Shown: piece after piece, positions 1 to 5,470 of the stretch
Position numbering within the stretch: position 1 is the stretch's first letter
Layout: the number at the start of each line of letters is the position of its first letter
Source: Ignavibacteria bacterium
GTDB lineage: Bacteria; Bacteroidota; Ignavibacteria; UBA10030; SZUA-254
Reading direction: 5' to 3'
Assembly: GCA_005877655.1 (NCBI GenBank)
Contig: VBOC01000129.1
Coordinates: forward strand, 1-6,395
Length of the DNA stretch: 6,395 bases
Notes under the pieces: generated by a model
What the model was told of the DNA's origin: nothing
Databases searched by the model: none
Seen by the model: the letters and a program-made list of their open reading frames with translations, nothing else
Translations under genes and position numbers: made by a program

Positions 1-719
1 ACTACGCCCTTTCCGGCGGACGATCTCCTTATTGGATCGCATCCGTGAGGGCTAACGCAGCGGGGGACATCTTCGCTGCATCGTCCTTCAATCGACTGTG
101 GGTGTACAATAACGCCAGGAGGCGCTGGAGCACTCACCCTGTGCCGGCGCCGGCTGCCGGTCTCGATGGCCTTACAATTGACCAGCAAAATAATATATAT
201 TGGGGACGGGGCGGCGTTTACCGCTCGACGGACAATGGCGTATCCTGGGCCGGTCTAAACTCCGGTACGTCACATTTGGCGCTTTCCATTACCGCTCTTG
301 CAACGAGTCCTCAGGGTTACGTATTCATGTCCAACTGGGATGGAATTCACCGCAGCGCAGAACCCATATTTTCTTCCGGACTGGCCGTTGCGCGTGACCA
401 GGAATCTGACAAGTCTCCGTTCTCATTTTCCCTCGCGCAGAATTACCCTAACCCGTTTAATCCGACGACATCCATCGAATTCAGTCTCGCTCAGGACGCC
501 CTGATCACCCTCAAAGTTTACAATTTGCTGGGTCAACATGTTTCCACACTTGCGGACCGTGAGTACATGGAGGCAGGGACGGGCGTGCTCGATCTTGACG
601 GCTCATCGCTTCCCTCGGGAGTGTACATATATCGACTTGCAGCGGAACCGATGTCCAGCGAAGGGATCCCAACGGGGCACCCATTTCTGAGCATGAAAAA
701 GATGGCACTGATAAAATGA
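1..719 (+). CDS. Secreted beta-propeller-like protein with T9SS type A sorting domain (5' end outside window)
   Basis: The frame is open to the left edge (first full codon at 3, reading YALSGGRSPYW...), so the GTG at 45 is an internal valine and the true start lies upstream. The visible N-terminal half contains about three propeller-like repeats of the form 'xxGxIyxxxxxGvyrSxDnGxsW'. One is a clear Asp-box, STDNGVSW (nt ~225-248), as in sialidase/BNR or photosystem-stability-like propellers. From nt ~441 follows a C-terminal sorting domain: NYPNPFNPTTSIEFSL, then VYNLLGQHVSTL, then LPSGVYIYRL, ending in KKMALIK. In this family the domain directs export across the outer membrane by the type IX system and is then cleaved or anchored. 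The final strand is preceded by about 13 extra residues (EPMSSEGIPTGHP) compared with the usual spacing. The cargo function is unknown; it may bind ligands or be a surface enzyme. Family assignment of the C-terminus is very secure; the propeller is an inference from short repeats. Confidence 0.9.
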   Translation, partial: YALSGGRSPYWIASVRANAAGDIFAASSFNRLWVYNNARRRWSTHPVPAPAAGLDGLTIDQQNNIYWGRGGVYRSTDNGVSWAGLNSGTSHLALSITALATSPQGYVFMSNWDGIHRSAEPIFSSGLAVARDQESDKSPFSFSLAQNYPNPFNPTTSIEFSLAQDALITLKVYNLLGQHVSTLADREYMEAGTGVLDLDGSSLPSGVYIYRLAAEPMSSEGIPTGHPFLSMKKMALIK

Positions 720-827
720 CCGCATCCCGATTCATCAGGTTATTTCTCTAACAATCCCCGCGTTTCCGTAATTCACCTTCGCACACGCGCATCTATCTGA
801 CTCGCCGGCCTCCGGGAATCCGATCAA

Positions 828-856
828 TTGACTTTCGGCGACGGAAGGGCTATATT
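828..856 (+). promoter_or_regulatory. Sigma-70-like promoter for the response regulator
   Basis: TTGACT (828-833) and TATATT (851-856) are separated by exactly 17 bp, each one or two bases from consensus. TATATT also fits the TAnnTT core of Bacteroidota housekeeping promoters. The predicted transcription start is near 862-864, giving a leader of about 42 nt before the GTG at 905. It is the only well-formed promoter I could see in the window. Confidence 0.6.
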
Positions 857-904
857 AAACTCAATGAAATTGTCGATTCTCATCAGGAAATCAGGCAGAG
901 ACAG

Positions 905-1282
905 GTGCCGTTGAAAAAGACAATCCTTTTCATAGAAGATGAGGAGGAGTTGCTCGGCACGGTAGGGACCCTGCTCCGCGAAACCGGTTATAATGTTATC
1001 AGCGTGCTCGGCGCCGAGGATGCCCTCGAGAAGCTGAAGGAGGGAATTCCCGATTTGATCCTCGCCGACATCAAGCTGCCCGGGATCGACGGATTCGATT
1101 TCTTCAAGCGGGTGCGCGCCGACGAACATTTGAAGCGGATCCCGTTCGTCTTTTTGACAGCTTACAACGACCTGAAGGCATCCGTCGAGGCCAAGCAACA
1201 GGGGGCCCAGGAGTACATAACCAAACCTTTCGACGTCGAATTCCTGCTTGCCCGTATCAAGCAACTCCTTCCTCCGCGTTAA
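905..1282 (+). CDS. Single-domain response regulator (CheY-like receiver)
   Basis: This 125-residue protein is a receiver domain and nothing else; it lacks any DNA-binding or enzymatic output domain. All landmark residues are visible: the acidic cluster E11-D12-E13 (FIEDEEEL), phospho-acceptor D54 in LILADIKLPGIDG, T84 in FVFLTAY, switch aromatic Y103 and K106 in the YITKPF motif. In this family a histidine kinase transfers phosphate to the aspartate, and the protein then acts by binding a partner (kinase, motor, phosphorelay or diguanylate cyclase). No kinase gene is in the window, so its partner is unknown. The start is GTG; a TTG two codons later is an alternative. Neither has a strong ribosome site (AGG nine bases before GTG). 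The frame is open further upstream but offers no ATG, GTG or TTG, so the start is short of a longer domain. It is probably transcribed alone from the promoter at 828-856. Confidence 0.93.
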   Translation: MPLKKTILFIEDEEELLGTVGTLLRETGYNVISVLGAEDALEKLKEGIPDLILADIKLPGIDGFDFFKRVRADEHLKRIPFVFLTAYNDLKASVEAKQQGAQEYITKPFDVEFLLARIKQLLPPR

Positions 1283-1457
1283 ACTCATTCGGACCGATTT
1301 CAGCGATTCTTCCGGCGTCTCACACCCCACAGATTGTATTTTTTGGGGCGGTCACCGGCTCGCCCCGGCTTCGTCGAGCTCTTCCGGTAGCCATTAACAG
1401 GTAACATGAGCCCGGACAGTCGATTTTTAGGGGTTTTCAGCCGATCGGAGGATAGAA

Positions 1458-1526
1458 ATGGGGTCGCGGCACGGAGCGTGCCACGGGAGTGCGAGCCGGG
1501 TGATTTCTGTCACCGCTTTCAAATGA
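1458..1526 (+). CDS. Possible 22-codon micro-ORF
   Basis: An ATG at 1458 sits six bases after a perfect GGAGG (1447-1451), the best-looking ribosome site in the window. The reading frame gives a 22-residue basic, His/Arg-containing peptide beginning MGSRHGACHG and stops with TGA at 1524. It ends 24 nt before the ATG chosen for the small membrane protein, so it could be a leader peptide or a translationally coupled small gene. Against it, the frame runs straight through a REP-like hairpin (1468-1482), so its composition may come from the repeat and not from coding selection. It resembles no peptide known to me. Confidence 0.22.
   Translation: MGSRHGACHGSASRVISVTAFK
1468..1514. repeat. REP-like hairpin pair
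   Basis: GGCACG (1468-1473) and CGTGCC (1477-1482) form a perfect 6-bp stem with a 3-base GAG loop. The element CACGG recurs 12 bases on (1470 and 1482) as an imperfect tandem copy. A second hairpin follows, GGTGA (1499-1503) with TCACC (1510-1514). Flanking GGTCGC (1462-1467) can pair with GCGAGCC (1491-1497) through one bulged base, giving a larger nested structure. Palindromes of the form GGCACGGAGyGTGCC occur as dispersed intergenic repeats in some environmental bacteria, from memory; whether this one is repeated in this genome cannot be seen here. Confidence 0.45.
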
Positions 1527-1550
1527 GCTATGGTCTATCTTGAGGATACA

Positions 1551-1745
1551 ATGATGATCGATGAAGGGGGTAGTTCAATCGTGATGGAGAAGGAAAGCAT
1601 TGTGGCGAAGTTTCTTAAGTGGGCGGGCCTTCTGGCCCTGGTCTCGCTGCCTCTGGTCGTCTTCCTGAAAAAGAAGAAGCCCGAAGTCTCCGATCCGGCC
1701 GGGGAGGATGATTCGAACATCTTCGCCTCCGAACTGGAAGAGTAA
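1551..1745 (+). CDS. Small single-pass membrane protein, unknown function
   Basis: The 64-residue product has an acidic N-terminus, one hydrophobic helix (about residues 24-39, WAGLLALVSLPLVVFL), a KKKK stop-transfer cluster (40-43) and an acidic tail ending SNIFASELEE. The positive-inside rule puts the lysine cluster and tail in the cytoplasm. I chose the ATG at 1551 because GAGG (1542-1545) lies five bases upstream; ATG 1554 fits equally well. An ATG at 1530 would add seven residues but has no ribosome site, and the ATG at 1584 is a shorter alternative with a poor one. No known family is recognised. It lies downstream of an intergenic stretch and converges with the penicillin-binding protein gene 47 nt away, so it is probably its own transcript. 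The ordered architecture (charge, helix, lysines, acidic tail) and the good ribosome site favour a real gene. Confidence 0.62.
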   Translation: MMIDEGGSSIVMEKESIVAKFLKWAGLLALVSLPLVVFLKKKKPEVSDPAGEDDSNIFASELEE

Positions 1746-1782
1746 AAAGGACCAGGCTCTCACCGCTTCCCGAACCGTGTCC
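1744..1782 (-). terminator. Possible intrinsic terminator of the envelope operon
   Basis: Read on the minus strand, GGAC + 2x2 internal loop + GGTTC pairs with GAGCC + GTCC and is followed directly by TTTTT (1748-1744), ten to fifty bases after the pbp1A stop. A second small hairpin, TCCCG/CGGGA with a 3-base loop, lies between it and the stop codon (about 1780-1793). The T-run is the complement of the stop codon region of the convergent small gene. The stem is interrupted and only moderately stable, hence the low confidence. Confidence 0.35.
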
Positions 1783-1792
1783 CGGCCCGGGA

Positions 1793-4015
1793 TCAGAAAT
1801 TAATCAGATTTTTGGGCTCTTCGTTTTCGCGCCAGCGCCAGCTGGTGTGCTTCTGGCATTTCCCCGGGGGGTACTTCTTGTTAAACACCTCCGCAGTCCG
1901 TTCCGGACAATACTCCGTGGCTACTTTCTTCGTGTCGGTGCAGATGGTGTCGACCTCAATCCCGTCCGGCTGCACGAACTCCGACGGGGCGAGCGCGATG
2001 GAACGATCATCATAGACGTATTTCATGAACCGCCCCCAGATGGGCGCCGCGGCGTGCCCTCCCTGGCCGTCGCTCGCCGTGAAATGAACCGACTTGTTGT
2101 CAAATCCAACCCAGACGCCCGCCGTTAGCTGCGGCGTGAACCCGATGAACCAGGCGTCGGCAAATTCCTGCGTCGTTCCGGTTTTTCCCGCCGCCGGTCC
2201 GCCAAAATAGTTTCGAACGCGGGTCCCCGTCCCTCCGTTCACGTTGTCTTTCAACATGCTCGTCATGAGGAACGCGGTTTCGGGGCTCAAGACCTCCCTC
2301 TTGTTCGAATGATTCTCCTCGATGATGTTTCCGTCCTTGTCTTCGATCTTCAGTATTGAGTTCGGCTCGACATACACACCCTCGTTCGGAAAGACCCCGT
2401 AGGCGGCCGTGATCTCCAGCGGCTGCACCTCGCCGGTGCCGATCGCGAGCGATTCGTAGGGGGGTAATTCGGTTTTAATACCCATCCGATGAGCGTATTC
2501 GATCACCTGCTTGACGGGGGCGATCTCCATGATCGCGCGGATCGCGACGAGGTTGATCGAGAACTTGACGCCTTCGCGCAAGGTACTCTTGCCCCCGAAT
2601 TGATGATCGAAGTTCTCCGGGGCCCACCGGGTGCCGTCCGGCATCAGGATCGTGACCGGCTGGTTGAGAAGCTCGAAACAGGGCGGATAGCCGTTATCGA
2701 TCGCGACCGTGTAGACGAACGGCTTGAAGGCCGAGCCCGGCTGGCGGCGGATCTGGGTCACGTGATTCAACCCGTATTTGAAGCCCCTGGAGTTCGCACC
2801 CCCGACCATCGCGACGATATTTCCGTTGTGGTGGTCGATCGCGACGAAACCCACCTCGATCCTCTGGGCTTCCTTCTGGACCGAATCCATGAAGGCGCGG
2901 TTCTTTCTGAGCGCGCGCGCGATGCTGTCGCGCCTTTCCGGATCGGCGTCCCGGTACTGGTCCGAGGTACGGATGGCATTTGTAATTGCCTGGCTCAGCT
3001 CATCCTTGTGCGTCTTCCAATCCCACTGCTTTTCGAATGCCGGCTGGTATTCGGCCAGATGCTCCCTGACGGCGCGGTTCGCGGCGCGCTGCATGCGGCT
3101 GTCGAGCGTCGTATAAACGGAGAGGCCGTCCCGATAGATGTCAAATCCGTATTTGTCGGCCTTCTGAAGGAGCTGCTGCCGTATCCATTCGACGAAGTGT
3201 GGGGCCAGACCGGCTCTCAGCTCTTCGTCGATCGGCTTGAACTCGATCTCGTCGTCCTTCGCCTCCTGCTCTTTTTCCTTCGTCAGATAATCGTACTTCA
3301 CCATCTGATCGAGCACCGTGTTGCGCCGATCGATGCACCGCTGTAAATGCCGGACCGGATCGAAGGTTCCGGGACCCTTGAGCATGCCGATCAGGAGGGC
3401 GCTTTCGGCAAGCGAGAGATCCGGCGGATTTTTGGCAAAATAAATCTGCGACGCGGAGGCGATCCCGTAGGCGCTCCTCCCGAAATACGCGACGCTCAGG
3501 TACATCTCCAGAATTTCCTGCTTCGTATAATTTCGCTCTATCTGAATCGCCGTAATGAACTCCCGGATTTTGCGCGTAAACTTTCCGAAGATCGTTTCGT
3601 TCGGATCCTTCAGATCGTAAAGATTGCGGGCGAGCTGCTGCGTGATCGTACTCGCGCCTTCGCGCAACCGGAGCGTGAAAATATTCTTAACCATCGCCCG
3701 GGCAAACCGGGGCAGATCGACTCCCCAGTGGTCGTAGAAGTTCTTGTCTTCGGTGGCGATCAGCGCGTCGATCAGTTCCCTGGGCAATTGCTTGTACTCA
3801 ACCCGGATGCGGTTCTTGATGTAGAACTGGTCGAGGATTTCCCCGTCGGTCGAGTACACCTTCGTCGCGAGCTCCGCCCGCGGATGTTCGAGCTGTTCCA
3901 GGGACGGCAGCCCGGAAACGAGATAGATGACATAGATCCCCACGAGAGCGGCCAAGAGGGACCAGCCCGCAACCCGCCCCTTGCGGCGGTTTTTTAGAAG
4001 CGTTTGAATGTTCAT
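1793..4015 (-). CDS. Class A penicillin-binding protein 1A (peptidoglycan glycosyltransferase/transpeptidase)
   Basis: This 740-residue bifunctional enzyme polymerises lipid II into glycan strands and cross-links the stem peptides on the periplasmic face of the inner membrane. A basic N-terminus precedes one membrane anchor (about residues 15-35). The GT51 domain shows ATEDKNFYDHWG (catalytic E89), STITQQLARNL (122 onward), RKIRE...EILEMYL (148 onward, second acid probably E152) and the AYFGRSAYGI motif. The transpeptidase domain shows GSAFKPF (nucleophile S428, K431), SIN (486-488) and KTGTT (611-615). The C-terminal tail has three cysteines (C692, C703, C720) in the ICxD...YCP...GKCQKH arrangement common in this subfamily. 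I start at ATG 4015 because it overlaps the upstream TGA as ATGA; an ATG at 4036 would add seven residues and overlap by 25 nt. No catalytic residue is missing. It is the last gene of a tight operon. Confidence 0.97.
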   Translation of the reverse strand: MNIQTLLKNRRKGRVAGWSLLAALVGIYVIYLVSGLPSLEQLEHPRAELATKVYSTDGEILDQFYIKNRIRVEYKQLPRELIDALIATEDKNFYDHWGVDLPRFARAMVKNIFTLRLREGASTITQQLARNLYDLKDPNETIFGKFTRKIREFITAIQIERNYTKQEILEMYLSVAYFGRSAYGIASASQIYFAKNPPDLSLAESALLIGMLKGPGTFDPVRHLQRCIDRRNTVLDQMVKYDYLTKEKEQEAKDDEIEFKPIDEELRAGLAPHFVEWIRQQLLQKADKYGFDIYRDGLSVYTTLDSRMQRAANRAVREHLAEYQPAFEKQWDWKTHKDELSQAITNAIRTSDQYRDADPERRDSIARALRKNRAFMDSVQKEAQRIEVGFVAIDHHNGNIVAMVGGANSRGFKYGLNHVTQIRRQPGSAFKPFVYTVAIDNGYPPCFELLNQPVTILMPDGTRWAPENFDHQFGGKSTLREGVKFSINLVAIRAIMEIAPVKQVIEYAHRMGIKTELPPYESLAIGTGEVQPLEITAAYGVFPNEGVYVEPNSILKIEDKDGNIIEENHSNKREVLSPETAFLMTSMLKDNVNGGTGTRVRNYFGGPAAGKTGTTQEFADAWFIGFTPQLTAGVWVGFDNKSVHFTASDGQGGHAAAPIWGRFMKYVYDDRSIALAPSEFVQPDGIEVDTICTDTKKVATEYCPERTAEVFNKKYPPGKCQKHTSWRWRENEEPKNLINF

Positions 4016-4749
4016 GCCCTTCGTTCCTGCCTCCATTTCTTCAGCTCAATCCTGCCGCCGGACATCTCGGCGTACGTGTTGTGCTCGATCCAGTCGCCGA
4101 GATTGATGTAAAAGCCTTTTCCGATCGGCGTGCAGACAGGAGAGTGCCGGTGCCCCATGATGACCACATCGAAACCCTCCTCAATTTTCTTCCGGGCGAA
4201 CGTGAGCATTCCGTCCTGTCCTCCGTAGTCCTTGCCCGAGGTGTAATGCCTGCTCTTGCGCGAGGAGGACCGGGCGATCTTGATCCCGATGTCGGGATGC
4301 ACCCAGGAAAAGAGCCAGATATTGATCCGGCTGTTCAAAATTTTCTTGAGGGTCCGGTAGCCGGCGTCGTTGTTCGAGAGCCCGTCTCCGTGATGGATGA
4401 AAACTTTCTTCCCGTCGATGATCGTTTCGAACGGCTCATGGTACGTTTTCATCCGCAGCTCATCGCTGAAAAAATCCTTCATCCAGTAGTCGTGATTCCC
4501 CGCGAGGTAGTGGATGGCGATCCCCTGCTCGGTGCACTCGTCCAACTTTGCGAGCAGGCGGTGAAATCCCCGCATGATCACCGTGCGGTACTCGAACCAC
4601 GCGTCGAACAGATCGCCCACGATGAAAAGCTGGTTCGCATCGCGGCGAATCTCGTCGAGGAACGCGATCAAGCGGCGCTCCTTCTCCCGCTCTTCTTCCC
4701 TGGATCCGAGCCCCAGATGCGCGTCTGATATGAAGTAGACCTTTGCCAT
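4012..4749 (-). CDS. lpxH: UDP-2,3-diacylglucosamine diphosphatase-like metallophosphatase (LpxH type)
   Basis: The 245-residue protein is a calcineurin-like metallophosphoesterase with the full set of metal ligands: DAH (D9, H11), GDLFDAW (D46), GNHD (N85, H86, D87), HHGDG (H120, D122) and GHRHSP (H200, H202). The GDLFDAWFEY segment and the overall length of about 240 residues match the LpxH branch. That branch cleaves UDP-2,3-diacylglucosamine to lipid X and UMP at the cytoplasmic face of the inner membrane in lipid A synthesis. Proteobacterial LpxH has GNRD where this has GNHD; the histidine form is found in LpxH-like proteins of other phyla, so the substrate is inferred and not proven. 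The gene begins six bases after the preceding TGA (4756), and its own TGA overlaps the pbp1A start as ATGA, implying translational coupling. Symbol given by family resemblance. Confidence 0.85.
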   Translation of the reverse strand: MAKVYFISDAHLGLGSREEEREKERRLIAFLDEIRRDANQLFIVGDLFDAWFEYRTVIMRGFHRLLAKLDECTEQGIAIHYLAGNHDYWMKDFFSDELRMKTYHEPFETIIDGKKVFIHHGDGLSNNDAGYRTLKKILNSRINIWLFSWVHPDIGIKIARSSSRKSRHYTSGKDYGGQDGMLTFARKKIEEGFDVVIMGHRHSPVCTPIGKGFYINLGDWIEHNTYAEMSGGRIELKKWRQERRA

Positions 4750-4755
4750 CGGAGC

Positions 4756-5205
4756 TCACTTCGCGACCGTGACGGAGAGTGCGAAGGGCTGCCTGAACTT
4801 GCTGCACCAGCCCTCCGCGTCCGAGCAATAGAAATATGTCAGGATTCCCTTAAGGGTTACGTTTGATCCGGGTTCCAGTTTTGCGAGCTTGAACCGCTGC
4901 ACGATCGCTTTTGCCGTGTCGAGGTAGGGGTGCTTTGCCATTTTGGGAACTTCCACCTTCCCCGAGGGTTCCACCGGAGCCGCGCTGTCGAATGTGACGC
5001 TCACGGGCGGTTCGAGGTTGATATGGATCCCCTTCTGCGGCCGGAGCGTGATCAAGAGCGCTCCGGTCGACCCCTTCGCCATCGTGGGTTGCTTCAGGGC
5101 GACGGAAAATTTCACGTATTGATTTTCGGCCGCGGGCTTTTCACTCGATACTGCAACCGCCGCGAATGACACGACGGTGACTAATACGGTGATTGCCGGT
5201 CTCAT
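4756..5205 (-). CDS. Secreted DsbD alpha-domain-like protein (stand-alone)
   Basis: The 149-residue product starts with a signal peptide (RPAITVLVTVVSFAAVAVSS, cleaved near residue 20), so it should be periplasmic. The body is a predicted all-beta domain with features of the DsbD N-terminal domain: KGIHIN (58-63), followed late by YFYCSDAEGWCSKF. That segment holds two cysteines (C127, C134) around a SDAxG core, like the CxDAGxC pair of E. coli DsbD-alpha, but with six instead of five residues between them. DsbD-alpha passes electrons from the membrane to periplasmic disulfide enzymes. Here the membrane domain and thioredoxin-like domain of full DsbD are absent; the protein ends shortly after the cysteine motif. 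It heads an operon with lpxH and pbp1A. No good Shine-Dalgarno is visible before ATG 5205, and no other in-frame start lies nearby. The family is fairly secure; a redox role for this short form is inferred. Confidence 0.75.
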   Translation of the reverse strand: MRPAITVLVTVVSFAAVAVSSEKPAAENQYVKFSVALKQPTMAKGSTGALLITLRPQKGIHINLEPPVSVTFDSAAPVEPSGKVEVPKMAKHPYLDTAKAIVQRFKLAKLEPGSNVTLKGILTYFYCSDAEGWCSKFRQPFALSVTVAK

Positions 5206-5235
5206 CGGTTTGCGGCTCGCGAGGAAGGGATGAAG

Positions 5236-5319
5236 TTAATAGACAATTGCGCCGTTTCTGTAGGCGATGCAGCCACCATTGGCACATCCGACACTGTATT
5301 CATATTCCTCTGCGAGCAT
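5236..5319 (-). CDS. Possible 27-codon micro-ORF with a CxxxxC motif
   Basis: An ATG at 5319 opens a 27-residue frame on the minus strand ending in TAA at 5236, just 30 nt before the DsbD-alpha-like gene. The peptide begins MLAEEYEYSV and continues GCANGGCIAYRNGAIVY, with two cysteines four residues apart in a glycine-rich centre. It would be a leader or small gene of the envelope operon. No ribosome site of note precedes it, and a stop codon lies three codons upstream, so it cannot be longer. No family is recognised. Such a short frame could arise by chance; what favours it is only its even, protein-like composition and its position. Confidence 0.2.
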   Translation of the reverse strand: MLAEEYEYSVGCANGGCIAYRNGAIVY

Positions 5320-5432
5320 GACGCATCATTACTCAATATACGCAATATGGGAGAATTGTTCCCGGCTGATCTGCGGAAAAGGCGAATGCTGCCCGCTTAT
5401 TGGCATTTAAGAATAACGCTCCAATGTGTGAG

Positions 5433-5453
5433 CTGCGCAAGCGGCAGGCGCAG
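5433..5453 (-). repeat. Hairpin downstream of the MFS gene
   Basis: CTGCGC (5433-5438) and GCGCAG (5448-5453) form a perfect 6-bp stem with a 9-base loop, 18-38 nt after the MFS stop codon. A further GCGCAG lies at 5461-5466. On the minus strand it is followed by a weaker GCTC/GAGC stem and then GTTATTCTT, a poor T-run. It may help end MFS transcription, but it is not a textbook terminator. Confidence 0.35.
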
Positions 5454-5470
5454 TCGGCACGCGCAGTTCG

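Larger units (their letters stand above)
1283..1550. other. Intergenic stretch with inverted repeats, no clear gene
   Basis: About 268 nt separate the response regulator from the small membrane protein. There is no rho-independent terminator with a T-run just after 1282 and no convincing promoter for the downstream gene; TAACAT at 1402-1407 lacks a -35 partner. It holds a GC-rich palindrome cluster (1462-1514), a perfect 8-bp palindrome CCGATCGG (1441-1448), and a possible micro-ORF at 1458-1526. I compared it by eye with common riboswitch cores (cobalamin, cyclic di-GMP, fluoride) and found no match. Confidence 0.6.
5206..5470. other. Intergenic stretch between MFS gene and envelope operon
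   Basis: This 265-nt stretch is richer in A+T than its neighbours and should contain the promoter of the minus-strand operon. Candidates are weak: TATATT (minus strand, 5340-5335) has no good -35 box but follows an imperfect inverted repeat GGGA-N7-TCCC (5349-5363), and TATTAA (minus strand, about 5241-5236) has a -35 (CCTACA) matching only the last three bases of consensus. It also contains a 27-codon minus-strand ORF (5236-5319) and a hairpin after the MFS stop (5433-5453). Nothing else is recognised. Confidence 0.6.

Noticed and set aside
731..757. Possible terminator after the T9SS protein (GTTA/TAAC with flanking GATT/AATC)
   Set aside because: The stem is short, A+T-rich, broken by a six-base bulge and lacks a T-run.
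824..1330. Minus-strand open frame of 168 codons across the response regulator
   Set aside because: Antisense to a complete receiver domain with every key residue; no family features of its own.
1402..1407. TAACAT as a -10 box for the small membrane protein
   Set aside because: No -35 element at 16-18 bp; four matches of six alone are expected by chance.
1283..1529. Possible riboswitch before the small membrane protein
   Set aside because: Hairpins are present, but no conserved core of cobalamin, cyclic di-GMP, fluoride, SAM or molybdenum cofactor riboswitches could be matched by eye.
2489..3997. Two long plus-strand open frames (2489-3346 and 3347-3997) opposite the penicillin-binding protein gene
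   Set aside because: They are antisense to a gene with intact catalytic motifs. Their Asp/Arg/Leu/Val-rich composition is typical of the complement of a GC-rich coding frame.
4081..4728. Plus-strand open frame of 215 codons opposite the LpxH-like gene
   Set aside because: Shadow of the metallophosphatase frame; no recognisable domain and no ribosome site.
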